Shown: positions 42,801 through 54,308 of the stretch, piece by piece
How the letters are laid out: each line of letters starts with the position of its first letter
How positions within the stretch are numbered: position 1 is the first letter of the stretch
Assembly: GCF_014898815.1 (NCBI RefSeq)
Contig: NW_026515455.1
Span: forward strand, 62,001-126,000
Origin: Panonychus citri
Taxonomy: Eukaryota; Arthropoda; Arachnida; Trombidiformes; Tetranychidae
DNA: 64,000 nucleotides
Direction: 5' to 3'
Program-made: the position numbers and the translations under genes
Notes under the pieces: generated by a model
What the model saw: only the letters and a program-made list of their open reading frames with translations
Databases searched by the model: none
Told to the model about the DNA's origin: nothing

Positions 42801-44646
42801 TAATCCTCGAAATCGAGGTGATCCAATGTACAAATCATTGTCCCCTGAGGCTATGGTCAAGCTTTTTCTCAATCGTTGGCGAGAAGAAGGAGAGAAGGCG
42901 ATTGACTGGATTGGATCATTAGAGACAAATGCTGGGGGAATCGCTTCAACTAAACTTTTATTTTGTAAGAAAATATCAATGATTATAAACATGACAATCT
43001 CGATGATTAAATTACTTTTGTATCTTTTTTTTGTAACAGGCGATCGGGAGTTGATTGAAAGACTAATATTTGATGCTAAATTCACCAATATTAATTTTGA
43101 TCAATGTAAATCCAACTCATCGAGGTAACTATTCTAATAATCACTTACGATTTTATATTGATATTAATTTCTTCCAATTGGTCATCTCATTTTAGGAAAA
43201 CTGATCCGAAACTTGTATTGAAGCTTTTATCAACTCGTTCGGGATTAACAAGAGTTAAATTGTATCCTATTAAAGATCCATTATCAATGTCGAATTTTCC
43301 TGATGATTTTATTCCCGTTAAGTCGATTGATGACCTTTACTACCAACGATCAGTTGAATTTTCAACAAGAGCCAAAGAGAATTCGCTATTGTTTTCAATT
43401 TCATTCGATGCAGTTTCCAATAAAAAGCAATTGCAGGATGTTTACGTTTCTGTCTCGAAAGCGGTCATGCTGAGTTCGAAAAACTCTAAAGTATCTGATG
43501 TCCCAATCGGCTCAGTATTGGGTAAAATCCCATATAAACCATTCGCTGAATCATTCCTAAAGTCACCAGCAATTTGTTCCGGAGGAAATTGTCAAGTTAA
43601 TTGTGATTCAAATGAGATTGATTGTCTTCTATTGGATAACAATGGTTACATTATTACTTCTGATCGAGACTTTCAAGATCCCGATGGATTAGTTCATTAT
43701 GCTGGACTTTTTTTTGGACAACTGGACAGCGATCTTTTGGATGATCTTGTCGAAATTGGCTTATATACCAAGATTAAACTATTCGACTATCAAGCGGTTT
43801 GCATTGCTGAGGGCGAACGTCGTAGTGGATCAGCATCTTTATGGTCAACATTTGACTGGATTAAAAGTCTTGTTACTTGGATTTCCGGACAATTTATACT
43901 TAACACAATCAAGATTCTGATTACGATTGATTGGACTAATCACTATTCACATGTATTAGCTGATTACTTTTTACCATCAGATTATGATGTCGCATATTTG
44001 GAGAGACAAGCAAAACTTGATTATTTCAATAACTCGGCTGGTAATCTGATTGCTCCTGCGAGAACTTCATTTTATCCATGCGATAAATTTTTCCATCTCT
44101 ATGAAGCTCAGAATCTTAAGAAATTCACCGAGCCAACAGCAAAGTCTTACACATTGGAAGATGGATGCGAACAGTAGGTTTAAATTCCATTTTAAATTAG
44201 CAAACCTGATTAATTATTATTCTCGCTTTTTCTTTAGAAATTATGTTGTCCAATCGATTCCACAGACAAATTTGATTATTCTAGTTTCGCATAATCAATG
44301 TCCTTCATCTCCAAAAAGACAATCAATTGTTCCTCAAGAAGTTACTTATGAATCGAAAACGGGTGATCCATGCGAGAAAATAAACACTCATCGAAAATTC
44401 GAAAGAAAACGGCCTACATCCTGCTTTGATTTCCATAAAAAGGTAAAATTCAATTAGAAAGTTGATATAATTAAAGTTCTGAATCCTCCTTTTCTATTCT
44501 GTATCTATTTTACTCAACAGGAATTCAATATCTCTAAACACGATTGTGGTCGAGGTGCTAATGTAAAATCTATTGGAATCATTGCCTTAATTTGTTGGAT
44601 TATATTAATTAACAAGCAAATTAGTTTGTTACTTTTAAATAGTTAA
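21294..44646 (+). CDS. CACNA2D: Voltage-gated calcium channel alpha2/delta subunit
   Basis: Auxiliary extracellular subunit that promotes surface delivery and gating of high-voltage-activated calcium channels; CACNA2D3-like by similarity. Exons: 21294-21400, 24685-24766, 24841-25558, 25805-26394, 30409-30765, 30873-30932, 33393-33458, 33530-33604, 37060-37140, 37362-37457, 42601-42964, 43040-43124, 43196-44173, 44238-44442 and 44521-44646 (3990 bp in frame, 1329 residues). In order: signal peptide; VWA_N domain (GIAVNNKMSAVHLPVNVYYG); VWA domain with intact MIDAS motif DTSGS at about 296-300; a 119-residue acidic insert (500-618); a Cache-type region (MTTIAIPVLN, LLGVAGVDVPLNEIIKLIPS, GVNGYSFSINNNGFVLYHPD); and a cysteine-containing delta part. 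A hydrophobic C-terminal tail follows, suiting a GPI signal or membrane anchor. Exon 1 is supported only by phase, signal peptide and splice signals. AATAAA signals lie near 44687 and 44709. Confidence 0.88.
22673..22891. mobile_element. Short inverted-repeat element (MITE-like)
   Basis: Left arm CAGGGCATTTCACCAAGTTT (22675-22694) and right arm AAACTTGGTGAAATGCTCTG (22870-22889) are inverted copies with one mismatch, about 215 bp apart, with weaker pairing further inward. There is no coding capacity. The ends resemble those of the other short elements in this intron (CAGGGC or CAGAGC termini next to TA). It lies in intron 1 of the alpha2/delta gene. Confidence 0.65.
27299..27499. mobile_element. 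201-bp element with TACAGGG...CCCTGTA ends
   Basis: Starts TACAGGGTTATTCAGCT and ends GGCCCTGTA, so TA dinucleotides flank CAGGG/CCCTG ends, as expected for a Tc1/mariner-type non-autonomous element. The left end closely matches the inverted right end of the element at 34841-35097. Inside it has the phrase ATCTCAATGACCTT, also found in the element at 39568-39772. It lies in an intron of the alpha2/delta gene. Confidence 0.5.
28291..28345. repeat. (TC)n microsatellite, 55 bp
   Basis: Pure TC dinucleotide run in an intron of the alpha2/delta gene. ORFs crossing it read poly Arg-Glu and are not genes. Confidence 0.97.
33841..33874. repeat. (TC)n microsatellite, 34 bp
   Basis: Pure TC run in the intron following exon 8 of the alpha2/delta gene. 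Confidence 0.97.
34841..35097. mobile_element. 257-bp element with TACAGG...CCCTGTA ends
   Basis: Left end TACAGGATAATTAAGCTAAC. The right end, read on the other strand, is TACAGGGCGATTCAGCTAAT. The two ends are recognisable imperfect inverted repeats next to TA. The interior has TTCATGACCTTGACC, like the motifs in the sister elements at 27299 and 39568. No protein is encoded; a 70-codon ORF inside is a by-product. Confidence 0.55.
37926..38153 (+). other. Candidate extra or alternative exon of the alpha2/delta gene
   Basis: After a TTCAG acceptor the phase used by exon 10 stays open for 78 codons to a stop at 38157-38159. A weak GTGTGA donor at 38154 would make it a 228-bp, phase-0 cassette exon. 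Family similarity runs straight from exon 10 (VKLHVDSM) to exon 11 (KRGMTRLNKFCWTAINDTPF) with no gap, so the main transcript should skip it. The peptide is unrecognised. It could be an alternative end, a cassette, or chance. Confidence 0.25.
39568..39772. mobile_element. Degenerate 205-bp element with TACAG...CTGTA ends
   Basis: Right end, inverted, reads TACAGAGCTATTCAAAT, similar to the TACAGGGCGATTCAG end at 35097. The left end TACAGATCAATATAAC is weak. It shares the inner phrase ATCTCAATGACCTT with the element at 27299-27499. The left boundary is uncertain. Confidence 0.35.
42338..42538. mobile_element. 201-bp element with TACAGGG...CCCTGTA ends
   Basis: Begins TACAGGGACTTTT and ends AAACGCCCTGTA. 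It has exactly the same length as the element at 27299-27499 and lies about 60 bp before exon 11 of the alpha2/delta gene. Its interior holds the inverse of the GACCTCTAAA-type phrases seen in the sister elements. Confidence 0.5.
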
Positions 44647-45791
44647 AAGCAATTTATTGTTCGTTTTTCATTAATATCATTTATTGTAATAAAAATGACA
44701 ATCAAAGCAATAAAATTCAATATTGTACAATGAAGGCTCTTAGCGATTCAGGTACTTTGTTAAAAGTCAAATGCTTTATTTTGATTTTACCATGAGGATG
44801 ATGAGGAAAAGCAAATCTCCTGAAGCTCCAATGACTTGGTCAATTATTGAACCCACGATGAATCAGGTAAGAGTTAAGGGAACTAATCTAATCTCAATTG
44901 ACCTTGATCATGGCGACCGAGTATCGTTCAGACTCATTCTTTTAAGGCTTAAGACTCAGGATTCATATTACCGTTATAATCGAAAAATCTATCTTTCGAA
45001 TATTCACTTTAACAGTTACCAATAGATGGAGTTATAACTTCAATTTTTTGTTTTTTCGCAATTTCAAGATTTAGTACGATTACTAAGAGACTAATTGGAA
45101 GAAATTACCTGAAGTCTGTCAATTAGACAGACAATTTATCGTTAGTTTCAACTGTAATTTAGCCACGAGTAAAATGGTTACAATTAGATCAAAAGTCAAA
45201 TGATTTGATTCTATCATTTGTTGTCGTGTTTGTTTTTGTTATTTTCTTTAATTGTTAACCCATTAACAGTCGTTGTTATCAGTTAAATCAGGAAAAGTAA
45301 ATCAACTAACTGTTTCGTAACTGCGCAAGACTTTCGTCACCATGACGATGAGGATGATGAGGATGAAGAAAAGATGAAGTTAATTTCGAATGATAAAATT
45401 ATTTGTTGGTTAGTTTTCTGCGCAAAGTCAAATTGCGATGTTGACTTGATTTCTTCGAGATTATTTAATGTTATTGTTTCATCTTGAGTTCAATTTAATA
45501 AAAAGGCAACGAAATTGTTGATTTTTCATTTAGAATCGCAATTAACAATTAAGGTTGTTCGTGATAAATCAATGGTCATAATCGTCAATTATGATTGTGT
45601 AATTTTCTCACTGTAGTGATTTTTGATTAGAGACACGATTTAAGTTGCTTTTCTACATAATTGTTTTTGGATCAAAGTTGTGATTGTATTATCCTGATCA
45701 GCTGTTTACTCTGTTTTCATTGTTTACCATTAATTTTGTGATAATTAATTACTAGCTATTAATAATCAACTCGAGTTCCAATTGTTAAGTT
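44647..45791. other. Intergenic region between alpha2/delta and FBXO genes
   Basis: Contains the alpha2/delta 3' UTR with AATAAA signals and the upstream region of the F-box gene. An 84-codon ORF at 44771-45025 has no recognisable domain and I do not call it a gene. Confidence 0.5.
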
Positions 45792-48700
45792 ATGGTATTT
45801 ATCGGACAAGATTGGCGTTCACCTGGAGAGCAATGGGTTAAAACTGATAAAGGTTCATGGGAACGACTTAAATTGTTGGAATCAAATCGATTATTTGCCC
45901 AAGAGCGATTCTGTGATCAGTAAGTATCTTTATTGTCAATCGATAATCTGATGATCTGAAGATAATTTGATAATCTTGTGTTTGGGTCGTAAAATTTTTT
46001 CTTATCGATATGCATTCAAATGAACTTTGAATCTCATTGACTCGCCAATGAAATTATTTGGCCTTATCTCCCAGTTAACTGACTAGAACCTAGAATTTAT
46101 CAAATCCCGTTATTGTTCCTCTAAATAATTCGTTAACTAGAACGAGGTCAAAGGTTATCTAGCAGATTTTCAATTATCAGACTTATCATGTTTACTTTTT
46201 TAAGATTAATCTGCGCAGAGTAGAAATCATGTTATTGTTATTCTCTCGCCAGAATTGATATGAACCAGAATTGAAACTGAAGTTCAAGGCTGCCGAAGAT
46301 TGTGCATGACGATTGTTTCTTTTTTAGCAAAAACAGAATAGAACATTTTTACCTTTTATGATTTTCATTTGATTTGGTAAATTCATTGTTGATTAAGCTA
46401 ATTTAATCTAAAGGTAAAAATGTTCTATTCTGTTTTTGCTCAAAAAGAATTGACTCAAAAAGGTTTTACTGAAATTAATTTGCTGAATTTACCCCAAATC
46501 AAAAAAATAAACAAAATATTGAAAATGAAAGTGAAAGTGACCTGGAAAACGTGATCCGATTATTAATATTTGGATAATCATAATCAATTTCACATAACAA
46601 TCAAGATTAAATTATTATTATTAAACATCGTTCTTGGTAGCGTAACAATTAATGTCCGGAAGGTTGTACAATAATTAAGCTCATTCACTTTGTTAACCAC
46701 TAACTAATTAATTCCTGGTTGATTGATTTTCCCAAATAATTTGTTTATTTGATTATAATACCTCTAATCTCGGTCAAATTAACTCTTTCAACCAATTAAC
46801 AAACTAATTGAGCTTCCGATCAGCCTTTTTATTCAACAAATACAATTATAATTAATCTTCCGTATAATGTCCAAACAATTAAGGGATAATCGAAGTTAGT
46901 TAATTGAGATTAGGTGATTATCTATTAATAACATAAAGATGAGCAATTTAATTGGATTGACAATTGTTCAGTTATCAAGAGGTTGGAATGATCAAAGCAA
47001 AGTTAAGCAATTAGTTAAACAATAGTTGGGATAATTAAGGTAACAATAAATTGAGCCATAATTTGATATTAAATTGTTGATTTAATATCATTTGCCTCAA
47101 GCCATTTTCATCATAATCATGAGGAATCAAATTAATTGTAAAACAGATTCACTTTTATCGCTCGGAGCTTTTGATCATCTCTATCATTATCCTCGTCATC
47201 ATAATCACTTTTTTCATCAAATTGAGTTAATTAAAGATGATTGAACATTTCTGAGGCCACAAAAAATTAAATAACGATAACTTAAAAACTAAAAATACAA
47301 TTCGAACTTAAAAAAGTTTCCTTTAATTGAGTTAGCTAACTAATAGCGAAAGCCTTTACCAAGATACTTGTCAGTATTTTCAGGCCATTTTCCGGATCGA
47401 TTCAGATGATTCACTTCATCGTAGTTGTATCGTAATAATAATGGTAATCATTAGAGAATTACATTTGGATTTCGTGTTTGTAGCTGCTTATTTTACGATT
47501 TTTCCCATTTTAATCACAGTTTCTCAAAGTAAACAATTGACAATTTCGCTTCCGTAATTTTCAACAACTTAATCGAAATAATTTGATTCAATTGTCTCAA
47601 ATTCCGATGAATAACACAAATTATAAATCGTATATCCATTCTAATTGTAGTTCCCTTCAATAATTTTCCCAGTAATTAACAGTTAACTGATATTATTGGA
47701 TCTCGGTGGACCATTTTTAATGACTCATTCCATCATTAAAATCAAATTAATTGTAAATAATTGAAAAACTGTAATTATTTCTTACCATATGATTAAGTTG
47801 TTTGGATCTAACAATTTCTTTTGATGATTTCTTGTCCTTTGATTGCACTTTAATATTCGCCTCTTGATTATTTGTTTGAAATCTTTGGACTCGCGTCGGT
47901 ACAAAAATAGATTTCCAACATGTCATACATTGAAGACTATTTTTGAATCTTAAATCCATGTGTTTCGATGTAATCTAATGATAGATGATGATAATGAACT
48001 TAATTAACTCTCTAATTGTCATTAAAACTTAATTTAAAGTCATTGCATTTTGGTCTTTGAGGATTATCTTGCGATTATCGCTCGATTATTTTGGTAGAAG
48101 TATAATTTATCTGCTGTTAATTTATTGTTTTCTTAATTGATTGTTACATTTCCATTTTGAACGAGCAATCATTTCGTAAATATTGAATTTCATTTATTGT
48201 ATTAGTTTTTTTCGTTCTTTTTTCCTCCTGATGGTCTTTTCATTGTAGTTTATTAATAGTTCTGGTCTTTCCTCTGTAAAACTCAATCTATCTTCATCAC
48301 CCTAATCATCAACAAAATCATGTTAATCACTTTCGGTTGTTGACCTGAAAACAAAAGTACATTAAGATTTCCGTTCCATTTGACAATTTCACAGATTTTA
48401 TTTTCAAAATTTTTCTAATTGACTTTTCTTGTTTTTCTTTGATTACTTTCCTTAAGAAGTGGATTTCACAGCTCTAGTGAATCATCTGGAGATTCTGATT
48501 CAGAAAATGAAAGCAATGGAAGCTCAGATGGAAGTAGAATGGACCTTGAATCTTGCCTTTCATCTTCACCAAACAATTCATCAGAAAATTCATATTCATC
48601 AAGTCAACAATCTCGAGATGATCCGTTAATCAATTGGCGACCACCTCATTGTCACATTACTCTTAAATCGACCAAAGAAGTTGCAGGTTTCAATACGATT

Positions 48701-51117
48701 TCAGAAGCTTTTTACCGATTGGATTTTTGTAACGCAATCAGAGACATTCGTCGATTTAATTATATTTGTAAATTGCTTCATTTACTAATCACTCAAAATT
48801 TAACTTCGTTAAGCGGAGCAGCGACCAAAGTACTTTTCAATTTACTTGAAAAAGTTGCCTGGCAAGGTGAGCAATCAAACAATAACATTGCAATCAATTG
48901 ATTATCAGGTGGTTTTGTGAAATCATTCAATCGTCATGATAAAGATTTAGCTTGAATAAGCTTAATTTTGACAAGTAATTCAAACGTCATGATTGAATAA
49001 CAATCTATGTCTGATACTAATGCATAATAACAAGAGTCAATTACTTGATTTTTTATCGATTCTTTTGAATTGACTGAACAATCAGTATCCATGAACTTGT
49101 TGTTTTTACTACATGACAACTAAACACTGACCAGATCAACTAATTTCTTTTGACAATCTCAATGAAATTGGTTTTACCTTGAAAAGTTTTCCGGTATGTC
49201 AGTTAAATGAACAACATACAAAAACCGGAGAGAACAATTAAGATTTTAATCTGATTGACCTAAAGCTTTAGTCTGGATTAAACTAATTATACGGTTTTCG
49301 ATTGATAATTAAAATGTTATGAATATTCATATATTCTAATAAGAATTTTTTTAATTGGTAATTTCAGTGGCATCTAATCAACAAAACATTCATGTTCTTC
49401 ACACTTTGCTTCATGACCTGAAGAAAATAATGAAAAGATACTATTGCTGGGGAAGACCATTGGGCAGTACACTCCTTTGGGAACAACATCTACAGACCAT
49501 CGAGAAAATTTGTGAGATGGCAAACACAATTGAGATTAAAGAGGTAAGTTGATCATGATTAGACTTTTGATTCGATTCAGTGATTGTTACGCTAGAAAAG
49601 AAATGAGATTTATTAATACAATTTAAACTTCCATTTGGAGTTAATCCAGATTCTTACCAATTGAAGGTTAATCTGTTTTATAATTAAAATACAAGTTCAA
49701 CTGGATCATTTTTACTACAATTTGATAATTAACTATTGATTTTGTTGTTGTTCCACAGCCAGTTGATGATGGAAGTAAAAGATTAACTGATTTACCCGAA
49801 GAGTTAATTCGTGAGATTTTACTTCGTCTTAGTGATTACAAAGACCTTGTTAATTCTGGTGAAGCCTATGATCTGATGAATTGTCTTCTCGACGAACAAC
49901 ATATTTGGAGACAACTTTGCAAATATCATTTCCCTCGTCAACAAGTTCGTCAACTATCGATGACTAATGTCAGTGCCGATGGTAAAGTTAATTGGGAACA
50001 TATATTCCACATTCTTAGAAAGTAAGTTAATCATCTCATGATCTTATTCCCTTGCAAATTATCTAATTAATTTTGTTTTTTCGTAAACAGAAAATTTGGA
50101 TTAAAGGAAGAATATGCTGACTGTCTATTCCTGTGTCGTCATTGCCGCTCACTTTTCTGGAAGGTAATGATCGCCATTAGTTTAATTGTTGATTTAAATT
50201 CTTCAGGTGGTTGGTCACTTAAAACGCGATTCAACTAATTAGCGATCGATCAACAATTTGATCTGAACGAATTCTATTGTTGTCACTAAGTTTCTTGAAT
50301 AGCTTTATGTCGAATGTCAGAAAATCAGCCAAGATGATTTAGTAATTTAGATTTTCAACAACAATCATCAAGTTGATTATGATGCAAAACGAAATGGCTG
50401 AGCTAATTATCAGCTGACTTTTGATTCTGAAACTTGAATATTTTGAATGAGCGACGTTTTTTGGTCTCTTTCCAACAAATTCGAGCCAATGTTATGAATC
50501 TTTGCAATAATCCAGAACAGACAATAATCATTGGATCTTCAAGTAAAGTTGATTGTTTAAATAATTAACGTAGCATAGAACAATTAAAATCAATTGATTT
50601 AATTATAATCAAATTATTATTTCCAAGTTGATTCTAACATGGGGATAAATAAGACACTAGAATCGTAGATTCTTCTGCCAGATTCAATTGACTTGGTGAA
50701 CATCAATTGGCAATTATCATAATCATGGGATTTCAGTTGATTTTCTGTCACTTGATTGTCACTTTTCTGCGTTTTTAAAATTTAACAAGTGAATTATTGT
50801 AATCAACTGATGATCATTGAGCTCAAAAATCAACTTGAATAAGAAAAGACTTGATACACTAATAAATCATCAAGAAAATAGATTATTTCATAATCCTGAT
50901 GATTTTTCTCGCCTAATTCCAAATTTTCTAACCGTTATTTTCTATTTTCCTCTAGTCTTTTGGTCATCCATGTGTTATCACTCAAGGATCTGTGAATGAA
51001 ATGGACAAGGATAATCCAGATGAATCTGGAGAATCGGAGATTAGTGAAAAATACTTTATGGTTCCTCAACATATTCCTGTTCCTCCTCAATCATTTCTTA
51101 AATTTTTCTCACTTTAA
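45792..51117 (+). CDS. FBXO25/FBXO32: F-box protein of the FBXO25/FBXO32 (atrogin-1) family
   Basis: Substrate-recognition subunit of an SCF (SKP1-CUL1-F-box) ubiquitin ligase; in vertebrates FBXO32 drives muscle atrophy. Exons 45792-45919, 48457-48866, 49368-49543, 49759-50021, 50091-50163 and 50956-51117 give 1212 bp in frame, 403 residues. The N-terminal signature MVFIGQDWRSPGEQWVKT is diagnostic. The conserved EAFYRLDFCNAIRDIRRFNY and NLTSLSGAATK segments follow, then the F-box (LTDLPEELIREILLRLSDYK, about residues 247-290). After it come YHFPRQQVRQLSM and the C-terminal LCRHCRSLFWK...HPC segment. Between signature and core it has a serine/acidic low-complexity stretch (about residues 44-90), which helps make it longer than the 355-367 residues of the vertebrate proteins. 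Vertebrates split FBXO25 and FBXO32; this looks like the single ancestral type. Intron 1 (2.5 kb) contains a long hairpin. Confidence 0.93.
46326..46440. repeat. Perfect 31-bp inverted repeat with 53-nt loop
   Basis: 46326-46356 is the exact reverse complement of 46410-46440. Beyond a single mismatch on the outer side the pairing continues for about six more bases (CTTTTT/AAAAAG). Transcribed within FBXO intron 1 it would form a very stable stem. It could be a foldback element, a small-RNA precursor or a recent inverted duplication. No coding content. Confidence 0.9.
47786..47974 (-). other. Exon-like open frame antisense within FBXO intron 1
   Basis: A 189-bp stretch, open over 63 codons, sits between a CATTAG acceptor and a GTAAGA donor on the minus strand. 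The peptide has a CxxC (LQCMTCWKSIFVP) followed by a lysine-rich tail. It might be one exon of a small nested gene, but I could not find flanking exons with matching phase. I do not recognise the family. Confidence 0.25.
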
Positions 51118-51574
51118 ATAAACCGATTAACTGATTATTACAACTGATCGATTACTCAAGCAAGCGACTCAATGGAACTGAAATTACACCAAGAAAATGA
51201 CATTTGTTTATTGGAAACGATCAAATTGATTACTGTCTCTCTCGATTATAATAATTATATTGCTTGTAAATTATATCTCCAAATATATTAAACTGTTTCA
51301 TTAACTTCTTTTAATCGTTAAGTTTATTTTCATCATCAAGACAAATGCATTAGGCATTTTTGCCCCAAGGGCACCGAACTAATTTTCCAGTTAAATAAGA
51401 TGATTGAGTTTACCAGCCACTCGATGGCAGCACATTTTCCAATTTATCGGCTCTCATGCTTTCGGATCAGCTGATTTTTTACTTTTAAAACTGGAAAATT
51501 ATATTATTCAAATGATTTGAATAAAATCAACAGGTTGATTATTTAAAGGTTTGATTAGTTAATTTTCTCGACCG
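51118..51574. other. Short intergenic region FBXO-PUS1
   Basis: Holds the 3' UTR of the F-box gene and the 5' region of PUS1. Both genes run on the plus strand 457 bp apart. No further feature is seen. Confidence 0.6.
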
Positions 51575-53156
51575 ATGAGAATCAATTGTAAAATTCTAGG
51601 TTTAGTTAGTGATGTGATCTACTCATCTCGATTTAGTCCATGTCTTCATCGTCGATTTGTTTGTAAAAAAGTGCAACTCGCCAATTTTAATCCACGAAAT
51701 TATTCATCGAATCAAACAGTTAAAATGGAAGAAACTGTGACAAATCCTTCACAAGTGCCATTAAGTGACGACGTTGGTCAATTTGATTGTAAAAGAAAAT
51801 GTGATGATGAAAGTGAGTCAGTGGCAGAAAAAAAATTAAAAACAGAAACTGATTTGGTGAGAGTTAAACACAAGAAATTTGCCATTCTCATTAGCTATTG
51901 TGGTGTCAATTATTATGGTCTTCAAAGGTAATTTATGATCACAATCGTGTTCTTGGTTTTTAATTTTCTCGTTTTTCTTTCACAGGAATAATGATGTCAA
52001 GACGATAGAAGGCGATTTGTTTGATGCTTTCTTAAAACTGAATCTAATCAAGCAAGAACATTATGAAAGACCCCAAGAATTTTACTTCCAAAGAGCAGCG
52101 AGAACTGACAAAGGTGTTTCAGCGATTAAACAAATTCTATCTTGTCGAATGCCCGAATCTTTTCAAAGTTCAATTCCTGAAATAAATGCGCTTTTACCTC
52201 CAATGATTCGAGTGATAGCAGCCAAAAAGACTACACTCAAATTCGATTGTAAAAACTATTGCGATGGTCGGACTTATGCTTATCTGATGCCTTCGTATGC
52301 TTTGGCTCCTCTCGAAGAAAAAAATGATCTCTCTTATCGGATTAAATTGGAACATATTGATCGTTTCAATCAAATTCTCAAAAAATATGAAGGAACTCAT
52401 AACTTTTTCAATTTTACTTCTCAAAAGACTTCCGTTGATCCAAGTGCGATGCGTTTCATCATCAAGATGGAATGCAGTCAACCTTTTATTCGTAAAGATC
52501 TGGAATTCGTTCAGATTCATGTGAGAGGACAATCTTTCATGATGCATCAAATTCGTAAAATGATTGGACTCGCAATCGGTATAATGAAAGGATTCGCCAA
52601 TGAAGAGGTTATCGACAGAGCTTTCGGATTAGTAAGATTGGATATACCTAAAGCTCCTGGTTTGGGTTTAATGTTGGAAGAGGTTCATTATGATAAGTAT
52701 AACAAAAGATTCAGTGGCGATGGTATTCATGAAGCTTTGGTTTGGGATGAATATAATGATGTCATTAAATCATTTGTGGAACAGTTCATATATCCAGTTA
52801 TAATTGACACCGAAATTAATGAATTAAGTATGATGAAATGGTTACAATTACTCCCAATCCATACATTTACCGAAAGAGAACCTGGACCACCAGCTCCAAT
52901 TGATGATTCCAATCCTGACGTACCTGAAAGATCAGTTTATTTAACCGCAGCGAGCAACGTTGGCCTGATATCGAGACAGAAAGTAGGTGTATGTATTTTA
53001 TTGATTATTGTCCATTTATCGTATTAGATTTAATTTAATTACTTTTCCCCCATTATTATCCAGGAAACAACCACTGATGCAATTAAAGACGCAAAGGAAT
53101 CATTTTCAGATACTTCTAATTCAATTTTGATTAATGAAAAAAATAGCTCAACTTGA
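51575..53156 (+). CDS. PUS1: tRNA pseudouridine synthase 1 (TruA family)
   Basis: Isomerises uridine to pseudouridine in tRNAs and other RNAs, in nucleus and mitochondria. Exons 51575-51927, 51986-52982 and 53064-53156 total 1443 bp in frame, 480 residues. The TruA catalytic motif RAARTDKGVSA contains the nucleophile Asp159. Other hallmarks are AILISYCGVNYYGLQR before it, DGRTYAYLMP, the THNFFNFT segment, and GQSFMMHQIRKMIGLAIGIM near the end of the catalytic domain. The first roughly 50 residues are basic and rich in hydroxylated residues (RRF, RNYSS) and look like a mitochondrial transit peptide. A second ATG at codon 51 would give a cytosolic/nuclear form, as known for PUS1 in other animals. 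The C-terminal exon is short, acidic and poorly conserved. Confidence 0.95.
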
Positions 53157-54308
53157 TTTAATAATAAATTGCGACGATTATTGTTTTGAATAATCAACTA
53201 ACTTGTCAACTATCACTGATTCAATAATTGGGATTTAGATGGTCGGATAAAAGAGATACAATTAGTGTTATGTTGGAAATGTTACTTGATATTACTGTAT
53301 ATCAAATTATCGAATGTTGTTTGCCAAATGGAAGAGAAAAAAGTTATCAAATATGAAAATCTTTCTGTAGGAGTTTCCATTATGAAAATGATGTTGATCA
53401 GCAGCACGATATTAATGGAGAAAAGTTGATGATCCACAAAAAGCAGCATGAACAAGCCAAAAGGAGGCAGTGGGCAAAGATTCTTGAGAGGAACTCGGCT
53501 TATTCTTGCAATCAAATTGAAGTATCGATGTTCCCTTAATCTTAATTTGTTTCCATCTTTTATCAAATCGTATCATTGGTTAGATTAACTTACCTCAATT
53601 TTCCACACCACTTGATTCATCAGGATGGCGAAAATTCAATCAAATTGTCAAACCAATTGTTGTAATTGTGATTGAGTGAAGGTGGATAACTGTGGATTCT
53701 AAACATGGTCCATGTCAGATTAATTAGAGAAAAGATGAGAAAAAAGAATGAGTTTGTTCATTGGTCTGGTTTGTATTCCAATGGAAAAACTCATCCGATT
53801 GTTATACTTACCGACGATGGCGATACAATGAACGGGTTCCCTGAGAATAAGAAAATGAATTAGATAAATTGGCCTAGACTTGGAACAGAATATGGTTTAG
53901 GTCCATTGATCTTAAATGGTTGGTTGATCATCTTGTTCAATTATTTTGTTTCTTCATCATTTCAACTCAACATCATTTTTTCATCTTCAATCTTCTTTCC
54001 ATCATCCACTCCTCCTCCTCTACTCTTTCCCTCTCTCCCTGATCTCACGCTCTTCCATCTAACTCTAAACTCACTATCACATTGAGACCTGTTGCCATTT
54101 TTTCTTTTTCTTTTTATTTCAGCTCGTGTTCTCTCATCATCATCATCATCACTTGTTCCTCTTTCTCCTCCCTCACCTTTTCCTTTCCTATGGACTCATC
54201 ACTTCGAGTCTATGAAGAATCGTCTTGACTTCGAAAACTTATATCAAGTCGATTTTCGACAAAAATCTAATTTATTAACAACTTGATTTCCCCAAACTAA
54301 TCAGAATC
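53157..54308. other. Intergenic region with splice-like signals on the minus strand
   Basis: No recognised gene. On the minus strand there is a GTAAGT donor at about 53588 and a 29-bp segment bounded by TTCTCAG and GTAAGT near 53809-53840. There is also a 94-codon ORF at 53282-53566. The phases do not join into one coherent reading frame, so this could be a non-coding transcript or chance. The part at 53990-54180 is a CT-rich low-complexity stretch. Confidence 0.3.

Noticed and set aside
42795..43088. 97-codon minus-strand ORF over alpha2/delta exons 11-12
   Set aside because: Antisense shadow spanning an exon, an intron and an exon.
53282..53566. 94-codon minus-strand ORF with upstream GTAAGT donor at 53588
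   Set aside because: The short upstream open frames cannot be joined to it in a consistent phase and the peptide matches nothing I know.
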